A DNA stretch of 64,000 nt from Flagellimonas pacifica (GTDB taxonomy: Bacteria > Bacteroidota > Bacteroidia > Flavobacteriales > Flavobacteriaceae), in contig NZ_OBEH01000001.1 of NCBI RefSeq assembly GCF_900215465.1, positions 992,001 to 1,056,000 on the forward strand, in the 5' to 3' direction. This document shows positions 56,001 to 63,284 of the stretch, piece after piece (within the stretch, counting starts at the first letter, position 1; every line of letters begins with the position of its first letter). A model generated the notes under the pieces. It did not search any database. It was not told the origin of the DNA and worked only from the letters and a program-made list of their open reading frames with translations. A program made the translations under genes and the position numbers.

Positions 56001-57357
56001 TGGTACACTGGATGCGGACGATGACTTCCCATTGGATGAAGACGAGGATACAGATACCGATGGTGACGGAACAGGCGATAACGAGGATACGGATGACGAT
56101 AATGATGGTACACCGGATGCGGACGATGACTTCCCATTGGATGAAGACGAGGATACAGATACCGATGGGGATGGCACTGGTGATAATGCGGATACCGATG
56201 ACGACAACGATGGTACTCCTGATACGGACGACGACTTCCCGCTAGACGAGGATGAGGATACCGATACCGATGGAGATGGCACTGGCGATAATGAAGATAC
56301 CGATGACGACAATGACGGCACACCGGATGCGGACGATGACTTCCCCTTGAATGACGAAGAGGATACCGATTCGGATGGCGATGGCACGGGAGACAATGAA
56401 GACACCGATGATGATGATGACGGCACACCGGATACTGAAGATGACTTCCCCTTGGATAACGAAGAGGATACGGATACGGATGGCGATGGCACAGGGGACA
56501 ATGCCGATACCGATGACGATAATGACGGTACGCCCGACACGGACGATGACTTCCCCTTGAATGACGAAGAGGATACCGATTCGGATGGCGATGGCACGGG
56601 AGACAATGAAGACACCGATGATGACAATGACGGTACACCGGATGCGGACGATGACTTTCCGTTGGACGGGGATGAGGATACCGATTTCGATGGAGACGGT
56701 ACAGGGGACAATGCCGATACCGATGATGACAACGACGGTATTCCCGATTCCGAGGACAGCGAGCCGAACGATTCGACCGACACCGACAATGATGGTATTC
56801 CCGACTCAGCTGACGACGATGACGACAATGACGGTGTCCCTGACGATGAAGATGATTTTCCATTGGATGAAGATGAGGATACCGATACAGATGGTGACGG
56901 CACTGGGGACAACTCGGATGAAGATGATGATAATGATGGCACGACCGACGAGGAAGACGATTTCCCATTGGATGAAAATGAGGATACCGACTCGGACGCG
57001 GATGGAACGGGGGATAATGCCGATGACGACGATGACAACGATGGGGTGACGGATATACAAGACGATTTCCCGACCAACAACGAACCTGTCCTAAGACCTG
57101 CCGAGGCCTTTACACCAAATGGTGACGGGGTTAACGACAGTTGGATGATACCCGGTATCGACAACTATTCAAATACAACGGTAACGGTGTACAACCGGTA
57201 CGGCCATGAGGTCTTTTCCGCTGTCAACTATCGCAACGACTGGCGAGGTAACTACAGCTCCAATTCCGATTTGCTGCCTCCCGGTTCCTATATGTACGTA
57301 ATCGACTTGGGCAATGGTAGCGCACCGATTCAGGGATGGATATTTATCAACTATTAA
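53002..57357 (+). CDS. T9SS-secreted calcium-repeat adhesin with C-type lectin domain
   Basis: This is 1451 aa from the ATG at 53002 (MSIKTNLAFATLIFGLF, signal peptide ending VRAQ). A C-type lectin-like domain lies at about 140-295 (YLVTLTSNAENIFV, WRSGEPNDYNN), followed by Ig-like modules (about 315-780). About 15 units of a 35-aa thrombospondin type 3-like repeat follow (about 785-1355; TDTDGDGTGDN then DTDDDNDGTPD and DDDFPLDE), rich in calcium-binding Asp. The T9SS type B sorting domain is at about 1365-1451 (AFTPNGDGVNDSW, VYNRYGHEVF). It should be displayed on or released from the surface with help from the PorP/SprF protein encoded next. Confidence 0.9.
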   Translation: MSIKTNLAFATLIFGLFVVRAQTIQVSGDGQSIGVEATISTVIAPNLTITSSTDITNFTVSITNSFTATDQLGYNGTLPLGVTTSGWNSNTRSIVFKGTLSASEWQSFLRTVTMTSGPICSPETRQVTFVAEETFYNPLNDHFYRVTDTQTSWTATKAAASSLSFFGREAYLVTLTSNAENIFVTRIVGQNSWMGASDDHNQINEALGYNLFADTNASEGKFYWVTGPERGTQITTDNGNGNGVPGVYQNWRSGEPNDYNNGNPGESFGHVYSSAGDWNDFPDSSSIFGIIEFGDMPNDQLSATPFFTKDITINGAPGGNISGGEVSVCSGTNSTTLTLNGLSGSVVRWESSDNNFIDNPTVISNTTTTLTVNNISTTTYYRAIVNTNAPTNCSNLTTSSTPIFVREADAGNVLAQNTTICAGSNVELFVSGQQGDVQKWQRSDDNSNWVDIANTTTTLEETIPTTGSWYYRVITEISECGTSAISDSKEINVVSGTPPVGGQVSSGIHDSTSNSGTLTLTGHTGTVEKWQQSTDNGIIWSDIVNSNSTYTYSNLVETTLFRAVIVNGSCGTANSDTGSVTIDTEAPSGYAVVIDQNPIDSVNETNVSFTFSGAEIGITYNYSLTSDSGGTPVTGTGTITTATDQITGLDLSGLGDGLITLSVTLTDAAGNIGDASTDTKTKDTTAPFGYSVVIDQDPIDTTNETVASFTFSGAEVGTTYNYVFTSNGGGTSVLGSGTIVTASDQISDVDLSGLSDGIVTLAVTLTDTVGNEGSSSTDTATKETDGDDDGIKDNMDNCPTIANADQLNTDGDGEGDVCDVDDDDDGTPDTDDDFPLDENEDTDTDGDGTGDNADTDDDNDGTPDADDDFPLDENEDTDTDADGTGDNADTDDDNDGTPDADDDFPLDDEEDTDTDGDGTGDNADTDDDNDGTPDTDDDFPLDENEDTDTDGDGTGDNEDTDDDNDGTPDTDDDFPFDENEDTDTDGDGTGDNEDTDDDNDGTLDADDDFPLDEDEDTDTDGDGTGDNEDTDDDNDGTPDADDDFPLDEDEDTDTDGDGTGDNADTDDDNDGTPDTDDDFPLDEDEDTDTDGDGTGDNEDTDDDNDGTPDADDDFPLNDEEDTDSDGDGTGDNEDTDDDDDGTPDTEDDFPLDNEEDTDTDGDGTGDNADTDDDNDGTPDTDDDFPLNDEEDTDSDGDGTGDNEDTDDDNDGTPDADDDFPLDGDEDTDFDGDGTGDNADTDDDNDGIPDSEDSEPNDSTDTDNDGIPDSADDDDDNDGVPDDEDDFPLDEDEDTDTDGDGTGDNSDEDDDNDGTTDEEDDFPLDENEDTDSDADGTGDNADDDDDNDGVTDIQDDFPTNNEPVLRPAEAFTPNGDGVNDSWMIPGIDNYSNTTVTVYNRYGHEVFSAVNYRNDWRGNYSSNSDLLPPGSYMYVIDLGNGSAPIQGWIFINY
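55440..57060 (+). repeat. Tandem 105-bp repeats inside the adhesin gene
   Basis: About 15 tandem units, mostly 105 bases, encode the Asp-rich 35-aa repeat. Many synonymous differences separate the units, but several (for example around 55741, 56341 and 56561) are nearly identical over 50 bases or more. This points to ongoing recombination and possible length variation. Confidence 0.85.
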
Positions 57358-57373
57358 TACTAAAAATACGTAA

Positions 57374-58264
57374 ATGAAGACCAATCATATATACCGATTT
57401 ATTATTGTTTTTACGCTACTTGTCGTAGGCCGTATGTCGGCACAGCAAGATCCCAATTATACCTTTTATCGATTCAACATGAATCTCATTAACCCTGCCT
57501 TTGCAGGTGCGGACGAAACCACCGATTTCGGCATGAACCTGCGAAGTCAGTGGTCAGGTGTGCAAGGAGCTCCCGAAACACAGAGTTTTATCTTTGGAAC
57601 TCCATTGGGGAAAAATGTGGGCATCGGCCTTTCGGTCATCAACGACAAAACCTTTATAGAAAACCAAACGGCGATAGCATTGGATATATCCTATAAATTA
57701 AAATTGAGCGAGAGCCATAATCTCTATTTTGGCATAAAGGGAGGTTTTACTTCCTACGATGCCAATACCGATGGTCTGTTGACCTATGGCATCATGCAGG
57801 ATGCCTCTTTGATGAACATCGACGGGCGGTTCAACCCGAACGTCGGGGCAGGCGTTCTTCTCAGGCATGAATCCTACTTCATTTCATTATCGGTACCAAA
57901 GATATTGACCCCGGACCGCCTTGAGCAGAACGACGGCCTTGCGAGATTGGGAATGGATAAGCCACACATGTACCTAGTCGGTGGCTATGATTTCAATCTG
58001 GGCAGTAACATGCTTCTTAAACCTTCGACATCCATTCGCTATGTCGAAGCGGCCCCTCTTTCAGTGGACATAACAGGTATCTTAGAGTTCAATCGAAAAT
58101 TCGGACTAGGAGCCGGATATCGTCTCAATGAAAGCATTAGCGGACTATTTATGTTCAGAACTAACTGGATCGACATCGGTTATGCCTACGAAATGGCTCT
58201 GGAAAATAATATCAGTAACATAGATAACGGCACCCATGAAATATTGATGAGTCTGAGGCTATAA
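57374..58264 (+). CDS. PorP/SprF family type IX secretion membrane protein
   Basis: The 296-aa outer-membrane beta-barrel protein has a signal peptide ending MSAQ and the family start QQDPNYTFYRFNMNLINPAFAG, then WSGVQGAPETQSFIFGTPLG. SprF-type proteins are encoded beside individual type B sorting-domain cargo and help that cargo to be secreted and held at the surface. It is 16 bases after the adhesin gene. Confidence 0.93.
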   Translation: MKTNHIYRFIIVFTLLVVGRMSAQQDPNYTFYRFNMNLINPAFAGADETTDFGMNLRSQWSGVQGAPETQSFIFGTPLGKNVGIGLSVINDKTFIENQTAIALDISYKLKLSESHNLYFGIKGGFTSYDANTDGLLTYGIMQDASLMNIDGRFNPNVGAGVLLRHESYFISLSVPKILTPDRLEQNDGLARLGMDKPHMYLVGGYDFNLGSNMLLKPSTSIRYVEAAPLSVDITGILEFNRKFGLGAGYRLNESISGLFMFRTNWIDIGYAYEMALENNISNIDNGTHEILMSLRL

Positions 58265-58502
58265 GCAGATTATTATTAGAAGAATGACTAGCGATTTTCT
58301 GTGGTTGAATATGTAGAAGTGGAATAATTATTAGGTAGCACTGATTACTTACTCCTGTAAAACGGCCGATTTACGGCACACTTTTCCTAGTCTAGACGAA
58401 TTTTGTGTAACGTGTCCCATTAGCCGTCTCTTTTAGTAGTTTCATTAAAAATGTTTTTACGAGACTTTTAATTCGTCGAATATATAATTGATTTGAGGGT
58501 CT

Positions 58503-59723
58503 TTAGAGAACATTCATCTCCTCTTGATAGGTATCTAGAACATTGCTTGGAAGAGATTTTAGGTAGATCTGTGTAGTAGATAATTTACTGTGGCCTAACA
58601 TCGAGGAAATTGCCGGCAAGGGAATATTCTTAAATAGGGCGTGGGTAGCAAAGCTATGCCTTGAAACATAAGAGGTTAAACGCTCTTCAATTTTGCAAAG
58701 CTCCGCGATTTTCTTAAGGCCTTTGTTATAATTTTTTAATGCCCATTGCGCATCTTTGTATTGAAGTTCTAGCGAATCTCTCTTTAGAATTGGAAGAATA
58801 AAGTCTTTTCTTTTCTTTTTGGTGGTATAGAATTTTAAAATCTCCTGCATTTGCTCAGTGACTTTAATATCGTACATTTTAGATGTTTTCTTGCGCTGGA
58901 ATTTGATTCTGCCGTCCACAATATTCTCCTTTCGTAGAAATGCCATATCAATAAAGGACATGCCCATGGTCATGTAGGAAAGAAGAAAATAGTTTCGGTA
59001 ATGAAATAAGGAATGTTCCTTACTTAAATCCAGCTCTAAAATTCTTTTGATATACCTTACTTTTATTGCTCTCTTTTCAGTTGGATTCGTTCTGATTTGA
59101 TATTTGTAAAAAGGATAATATTCCCTCTCTATTATATCGTCCTTAATGCCTTTGTTATATATCGCCTTTATAGTCCGCATATAGGAAGCTAAACCATTTT
59201 GGCTATTACCAGGTTTTGATAAGTGAAATCGTTCGAAGCGTTTTAAAAAGTCATGGTTCAATTCGTTGAACTTTAAATCCTTTTGTTTTGTGAACACTTT
59301 TAGGATACTTATCACCCCTTCATAGTTTCTGGCAGTACCAAAGCGCTGCGCAACCCTTAATTCCTTAGCTTGATTCAGACCATATACATAGAAAGAATCA
59401 TACTTCGTTTTTCGAACTATTTTATCTTTTAACTGCTTAACGGATAAAAAATCCAGTTCTCCTTTGTAATGCAGTCGGTTAACAATTTCTTGAGCTTTGG
59501 CCAGTTCTGTGAGGAGCAGGTTGTTCAAAAACTTTACAGATTTCACCCCTTTATAGGAACGTTTTACCTGTTTTTTTGAATCGTCCCAATACATTTTTTC
59601 TACGGATTGGCCAGTGGCAATCGAAGTGGTTTTTTGAAAGTGACCCAACCGAATAATTATAGGGAATGAATTATCCTTTCGTTTTCTTCGGGTATCCAAA
59701 CTTAGGCTTAAACTCGTCTGCAT
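58503..59723 (-). CDS. Tyrosine integrase of element 2
   Basis: The 406-aa recombinase has an arm-binding domain (LSLDTRRKRKDNSFPIIIRLG), a SAM-like core-binding domain (about 105-200), and a catalytic domain with TSYVSRHSFATHAL (Arg of box II), LGHSKLSTTQIYLKS (His and catalytic Tyr). The box I position reads MTMGMSFIDMAFLRK, with Met where Arg is expected. It starts 20 bases left of the AATTTGCACAT repeats and close to the right junction. It is clearly diverged from the element 1 integrase yet uses the same tRNA target. Confidence 0.92.
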   Translation of the reverse strand: MQTSLSLSLDTRRKRKDNSFPIIIRLGHFQKTTSIATGQSVEKMYWDDSKKQVKRSYKGVKSVKFLNNLLLTELAKAQEIVNRLHYKGELDFLSVKQLKDKIVRKTKYDSFYVYGLNQAKELRVAQRFGTARNYEGVISILKVFTKQKDLKFNELNHDFLKRFERFHLSKPGNSQNGLASYMRTIKAIYNKGIKDDIIEREYYPFYKYQIRTNPTEKRAIKVRYIKRILELDLSKEHSLFHYRNYFLLSYMTMGMSFIDMAFLRKENIVDGRIKFQRKKTSKMYDIKVTEQMQEILKFYTTKKKRKDFILPILKRDSLELQYKDAQWALKNYNKGLKKIAELCKIEERLTSYVSRHSFATHALFKNIPLPAISSMLGHSKLSTTQIYLKSLPSNVLDTYQEEMNVL

Positions 59724-59742
59724 ATTTTAAAGGTAGATAAAA

Positions 59743-59765
59743 ATTTGCACATAATTTGCACATAA
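59743..59765 (+). repeat. Arm-type repeat, right end of element 2
   Basis: The same 23 bases as 47772-47794, two ATTTGCACATA units, in the same orientation, just upstream of the integrase start. Confidence 0.7.
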
Positions 59766-59870
59766 ATATACGGTTTCAAATCAGTTTAAAAAAGACTTAA
59801 TTTTATTAAAAAACTAATAATCAATTAATTATGAATTGAAACATATCAATATGTATCCATAATCCGACCG

Positions 59871-59913
59871 CTGTTAATCAGAGGGTCCTTGGTTCGAGTC
59901 CAAGAGGGGGAGC
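59871..59913 (+). other. attR of element 2 (tRNA-Asn 3' copy)
   Basis: 43 bases identical to the tRNA-Asn 3' end (23238-23280). It marks the original chromosomal end of the tRNA gene before the insertions. Confidence 0.85.
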
Positions 59914-59922
59914 AGAGCAAGA

Positions 59923-59960
59923 AATCCAATACTTGTGAAAGTGTTGGATTTTGTTGTTTT
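59923..59960 (+). terminator. Probable original tRNA-Asn terminator
   Basis: AATCCAATACTT and AAGTGTTGGATT form a 12-bp stem (one G-U pair) with a GTGA loop, followed by a T-rich tract, ten bases beyond the last tRNA copy. Confidence 0.7.
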
Positions 59961-60021
59961 ATAGGGGTTTATTTCCAGCCTTATTACCGCGATAAGTTAA
60001 ACTGTACCTCTTTTTTTCCAA

Positions 60022-60063
60022 AAAAAGGTATACAAAAAGGTAACATCAACTTTTAAAAAAGGT
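60022..60063 (+). repeat. AAAAAGGT repeats, possible arm sites of a lost element
   Basis: AAAAAGGT occurs at 60022-60029, 60034-60041 and 60056-60063, ahead of an integrase-like N-terminal fragment. By analogy with the arm repeats of elements 1 and 2 these may be integrase sites of a third, decayed element. Confidence 0.4.
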
Positions 60064-60114
60064 TGCGACCCTATTCCGAATTGTGTGCCAATTGTCTAAT
60101 CAAATACAATTGGT

Positions 60115-60528
60115 ATGAATCAAAACAAACTTTCAATCCGCTTTGTAATCAATAAAGCACGAGTAAACAAAAAAGGTAAATGTCCTCTTCATTGTAGAAT
60201 GACCTATGGACAAAACCGTAAACAGTTCGCTACTGGACAATTTATGCAATACTCAGAATGGGATTCAAAAAGGCAGGTAACTAAGCATCAACTTGTCAAT
60301 ACCCAATTAGAGCTTGTAAAATCCAAAATCCAATCTTCTTACCTGAAACTACAACTGCAAGGTGAAGTATTCAATATTGATAATATATATGGTCTTTATC
60401 TGGGAAAGGAGGTTGATTCTGTTGCAGAAGCTTCAAAAAAATCTGGATTAAGTAAAACTCCTATCTCTAGAGTTTGTAGAAGTGAACGAAAAAAAGCAAG
60501 GGGATATGTTTGGAAGTATATTCAATAA
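60115..60528 (+). CDS. Integrase arm-binding domain joined to a NUMOD1-like motif
   Basis: In this 137-aa protein, residues 1-95 match the N-terminal arm-DNA-binding domain of flavobacterial tyrosine integrases (KLSIRFVINKARVNKKGKCPL, then QFMQYSEWDSKRQVTK). Instead of core and catalytic domains, a NUMOD1-like helix-turn-helix follows (VAEASKKSGLSKTPISRVCR, GYVWKYI), a motif of homing endonucleases. It cannot recombine DNA. It may be a relic, or a repurposed DNA-binding protein that competes for integrase arm sites. Confidence 0.6.
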   Translation: MNQNKLSIRFVINKARVNKKGKCPLHCRMTYGQNRKQFATGQFMQYSEWDSKRQVTKHQLVNTQLELVKSKIQSSYLKLQLQGEVFNIDNIYGLYLGKEVDSVAEASKKSGLSKTPISRVCRSERKKARGYVWKYIQ

Positions 60529-60604
60529 TGTTAAGCCCAATTCTTAATGGACTGGGTTTGATTTTTTTTTTAATACTTGCTTCTTATTGATAATGAGTCA
60601 ACTA

Positions 60605-61672
60605 TTATTTAACAACAAATTCAAGATTTTTGTATAAGTTATCCAGTACCTTCTTTGCTTTTTTCTGTTCATCCGGCTTAATAGGGTCGATTTTTAATCT
60701 CTTGAGTTCGTTATTGAACTTTTTCATGTCTGTATTTTTTTGAATTGAAATATAGTCGTTCATATTTTTACATACTTCAAATTCATGATGACAAACGTGG
60801 TAAAAAAATTGGAACAAAGGACTATGTTTTTTAAATTTTAAAACAACTTCTTCTTCTTTCCGTAACTCTCCAAGTGAGGTGTAAAGTGTGATATAAGCAT
60901 AATTTTCAAGTATTTCGCATCTAAATGGTGCTGAATTATGTTTTTGAAATACAATCTGAAAATCCCCTCCATATTTGATTGCACAATGATAAAGGTTTAT
61001 TATACTATAGCGAATGTCCTTTCTAATTTCTTCTATTAAAACTGAGGCCTCAACCAATGAAGTTGATCTATAATGATTTCTTTTGGCCGCTATTTCATGT
61101 ATCAAATCCGAGTCAGGATGCGGCATTATCATTTTTAATTGTTGAAAACTGGTTAAAATTTGTTTTTTATTGGAGTTTTCATTGTATGCTTTTCGTGCCG
61201 CAACCCTTTTGCCAGCAACCCCTTTGAAAATATATGTTTCAGATTGGTAAAGATTATTTGTGAAATCTTTGTTGAACTCGGTATTTCCATCATTGTTAGA
61301 ATGAAAAATATTATCCGGAGTAAATATGTTATCCTGAACAATTTTTTTTAAAGGATCAACTATTGATTCTATTGATTCACTGGTTTTACTAGCAATGGCA
61401 TCAATGTTTATACTTTCTTCGAATACTTCCTTGATTGATTTTTTAATATTTTCCTGGTTTCTCTTAATAATGTATTTATTGTAAACCAGTGTGGTAATTA
61501 AGCTCACCAGAAATCCGACTCCAGCGCTATAAAAGAGAGCAGAAAGGTTTACGTTTTTTCCAAAATAGCCTATTGAAAAAAAAGCGATAGACATTATTAA
61601 AATAAATGATATTGCAATTGTAATACCATCATTTAAGTATGTTGTTATAAATGTTTTTTTAGAATTACTCAT
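60605..61672 (-). CDS. Membrane-anchored hypothetical protein
   Basis: The 355-aa protein has two transmembrane helices near the N-terminus (about 13-35 and 43-62), then a large soluble part with a coiled region and no motif that I know. It follows the cupin-like gene by ten bases, so the two form an operon. It could be a sensor or effector anchored in the inner membrane; the location beside mobile DNA hints at an accessory role. Confidence 0.65.
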   Translation of the reverse strand: MSNSKKTFITTYLNDGITIAISFILIMSIAFFSIGYFGKNVNLSALFYSAGVGFLVSLITTLVYNKYIIKRNQENIKKSIKEVFEESINIDAIASKTSESIESIVDPLKKIVQDNIFTPDNIFHSNNDGNTEFNKDFTNNLYQSETYIFKGVAGKRVAARKAYNENSNKKQILTSFQQLKMIMPHPDSDLIHEIAAKRNHYRSTSLVEASVLIEEIRKDIRYSIINLYHCAIKYGGDFQIVFQKHNSAPFRCEILENYAYITLYTSLGELRKEEEVVLKFKKHSPLFQFFYHVCHHEFEVCKNMNDYISIQKNTDMKKFNNELKRLKIDPIKPDEQKKAKKVLDNLYKNLEFVVK

Positions 61673-61682
61673 GTTTCAATAT

Positions 61683-62378
61683 TCATTTAAGTGATTTAAT
61701 TATTTTCATAAGGTTTTTTGAAACAATTTTTGAATCTGCTGGGGCATGTTTCCGTTCCGATATCAAATGATTGCTCAAATGATTTCTGTAAATCGTAGAA
61801 TTATTTCTTATCCAACTTTCTTGCAATACCAAAGTGGCAGTGGGATATTCGGCTGCCTCAATTTTATGGATTATACTGGCATCTTGATAGTAAACATCTC
61901 CCTTTTTAATATCGATGGATTGTTTCAGCTTTAGACCTTTTGTTTCTTCTAAGGAGGTTACTTGTGAATCGTTGGTTTCATTATCAATATTATACCTATA
62001 CAAATGGTAAGGGGAACTATTTTTGAGATCACCTTCAAATATTAGGTTTTTCAAGCCACCTTGAACTACAACTGAAGTAAAATTGAACGTATGGTTATGA
62101 ATATCTTGATTGTTAAATTGCATTTCGTCCCAAATGTGCAGTCTAATTCTCCATTTTCTTGATTTTGATGTATATAAGATATACTTGTGAAAACCATTTT
62201 GGTGGACATATAGATTTTTGGATATTCTTTCTATAGTTTTTTTGTCGTTTAAAGCATTTTCAAGCAGAACTTTTGTCCTGGAAAGAGTTGAAAACGTTTT
62301 TTTAAAGCATCCATGAATATTTCTTGAGTTTTCAAGATTGATTATATCATGATTCTTTGAAATTATTTCAAGTGTCAC
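61683..62378 (-). CDS. Cupin-like hypothetical protein
   Basis: The 231-aa soluble protein starts at GTG 62378. The middle part looks like a cupin beta-barrel: LHIWDEMQFNNQDIHNHTF (His-x-His type metal ligands), VVVQGGLKNLIFEG, and the second motif GDVYYQDASIIHKI with its distal His. Such barrels bind a metal and small molecules and may be enzymes (dioxygenase-like) or sensors. Family not recognised. Confidence 0.6.
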   Translation of the reverse strand: MTLEIISKNHDIINLENSRNIHGCFKKTFSTLSRTKVLLENALNDKKTIERISKNLYVHQNGFHKYILYTSKSRKWRIRLHIWDEMQFNNQDIHNHTFNFTSVVVQGGLKNLIFEGDLKNSSPYHLYRYNIDNETNDSQVTSLEETKGLKLKQSIDIKKGDVYYQDASIIHKIEAAEYPTATLVLQESWIRNNSTIYRNHLSNHLISERKHAPADSKIVSKNLMKIIKSLK

Positions 62379-62611
62379 TTAATATATTTTAATTTATAAT
62401 ATAAGATTAAAACTTTTTCTTTTAACTCTAATTTTTGAACCTATTTGAAATCAATTAAATAGGGCATGAATTAAGAGGGTAAAAAATATGAAATAAAATT
62501 TCTTAGTAATTATTAGTTTTAAGAACTAAATGTGATAATATTGGAGCTATGCTAAAAACTTTACCATTCAGGCCTATTGAAGAAAAAAGAGTGTTTGTCA
62601 ATATGATTTAA
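62379..62611. other. AT-rich intergenic stretch
   Basis: No gene or clear structure is seen. It presumably includes the promoter of the minus-strand cupin-like operon. Confidence 0.4.
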
Positions 62612-62749
62612 ATGGTAGACGAGTTAACTAACTGCTTTAATTCTGTTTCTACTACAAGTAAAAGTTCTGGCTATAGCAAAACCTCAATTTCTAGGGTTTG
62701 TAGAGGAGAAAGAAATCAGGCTGGTGGATACAAATGGGTTTATACATAG
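62612..62749 (+). pseudogene. NUMOD1-like relic
   Basis: A 45-codon frame from the ATG at 62612 ends SGYSKTSISRVCRGERNQAG then GYKWVYT. It is plainly related to the C-terminal 35 residues of the protein encoded at 60115-60528 but has only a short unrelated start. It is either a cut-down remnant of a second integrase/NUMOD1 gene or a mini-protein. Confidence 0.55.
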
Positions 62750-62796
62750 AATTCATTCTTAACTAAGTTGTTTATTAGTTTACCTCAATACCTACC

Positions 62797-62946
62797 TTAC
62801 TGAAAATTCTTAGGTTTATCATAATAGTGCTTTTTTAATGTTGCTAGGTTTTGTTGGATAGCAGTAGTAATGTCCAATTGATTTTCCCTAAAATGTTGGA
62901 CATGGTCTAGTAGATTTTCCAAATTAGAGGGGTTATGCAGCAATTG
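62797..62946 (-). pseudogene. Short C-terminal gene remnant, unidentified
   Basis: A minus-strand frame of 49 codons reads LENLLDHVQHFRENQLDI and TLKKHYYDKPKNFQ before a stop. It looks protein-like (amphipathic helices) but has only a TTG start close to an upstream stop. It may be the tail of a disrupted gene. Low certainty. Confidence 0.3.
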
Positions 62947-63026
62947 ATTTCAATATTAATAAAAATATGCCGTAAAAGCACAACGATGTAACCAATTCTT
63001 TTTATAAAAGAGATCATTTTGGTAGC

Positions 63027-63266
63027 GTGTATAGAGAGTATCAACCAGAGGATTTAGAAATTATAAAAAGAGTCGGAAAAAGAATCCGTTTTCTACGTGA
63101 TGAAAAAGGAATGTCTCAACATGACTTATCCATCGAAGCTGATATTCCAAAAACTCAGGTCGGACGAGTTGAAAGAGCTGAAAACAATACAAGTTTAGTC
63201 ACCCTAAACCGTATAGCTGGGGCATTGGGTGTTTCATTACATGATTTATTTTTATTTGAAGAGTGA
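63027..63266 (+). CDS. XRE-family helix-turn-helix regulator (first of two)
   Basis: The 79-aa protein is a single Cro/C1-type domain: IKRVGKRIRFLRDEKGMSQHDLSIEADIPKTQVGRVERAENNTS and GALGVSLHDLFLF. It starts at GTG 63027. Such one-domain proteins are DNA-binding repressors of mobile elements or toxin-antitoxin loci. It is followed 18 bases later by a paralogue. Confidence 0.88.
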   Translation: MYREYQPEDLEIIKRVGKRIRFLRDEKGMSQHDLSIEADIPKTQVGRVERAENNTSLVTLNRIAGALGVSLHDLFLFEE

Positions 63267-63284
63267 TTCTTTTTTAAATACATC

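Larger units (their letters stand above)
47680..59913. mobile_element. Integrative mobilizable element 2 (adhesin cargo)
   Basis: About 12.2 kb between the tRNA-Asn 3' copies at 47680-47724 and 59871-59913. Two AATTTGCACAT-type units lie inside each end (47772-47794 and 59743-59765). It carries an integrase at the right end, excisionase-like protein, SF3-type helicase, primase, MobC, relaxase, and a T9SS adhesin pair. Helicase, primase and iteron-like repeats suggest it can replicate when excised. No conjugation pore is encoded. Confidence 0.83.

Noticed and set aside
55421..56968. 515-codon minus-strand frame rich in His, Arg and Tyr
   Set aside because: Another shadow of the same tandem repeat in a different frame.
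55233..57164. 643-codon minus-strand reading frame rich in Ser and Pro
   Set aside because: It is the mirror of the Asp-rich repeat region of the adhesin gene; GAT/GAC codons give ATC/GTC-type or Ser-rich frames on the other strand. No start signal or domain supports it.
59871..59913. Third tRNA-Asn gene
   Set aside because: Only 43 bases of the 3' half; attachment site of element 2.
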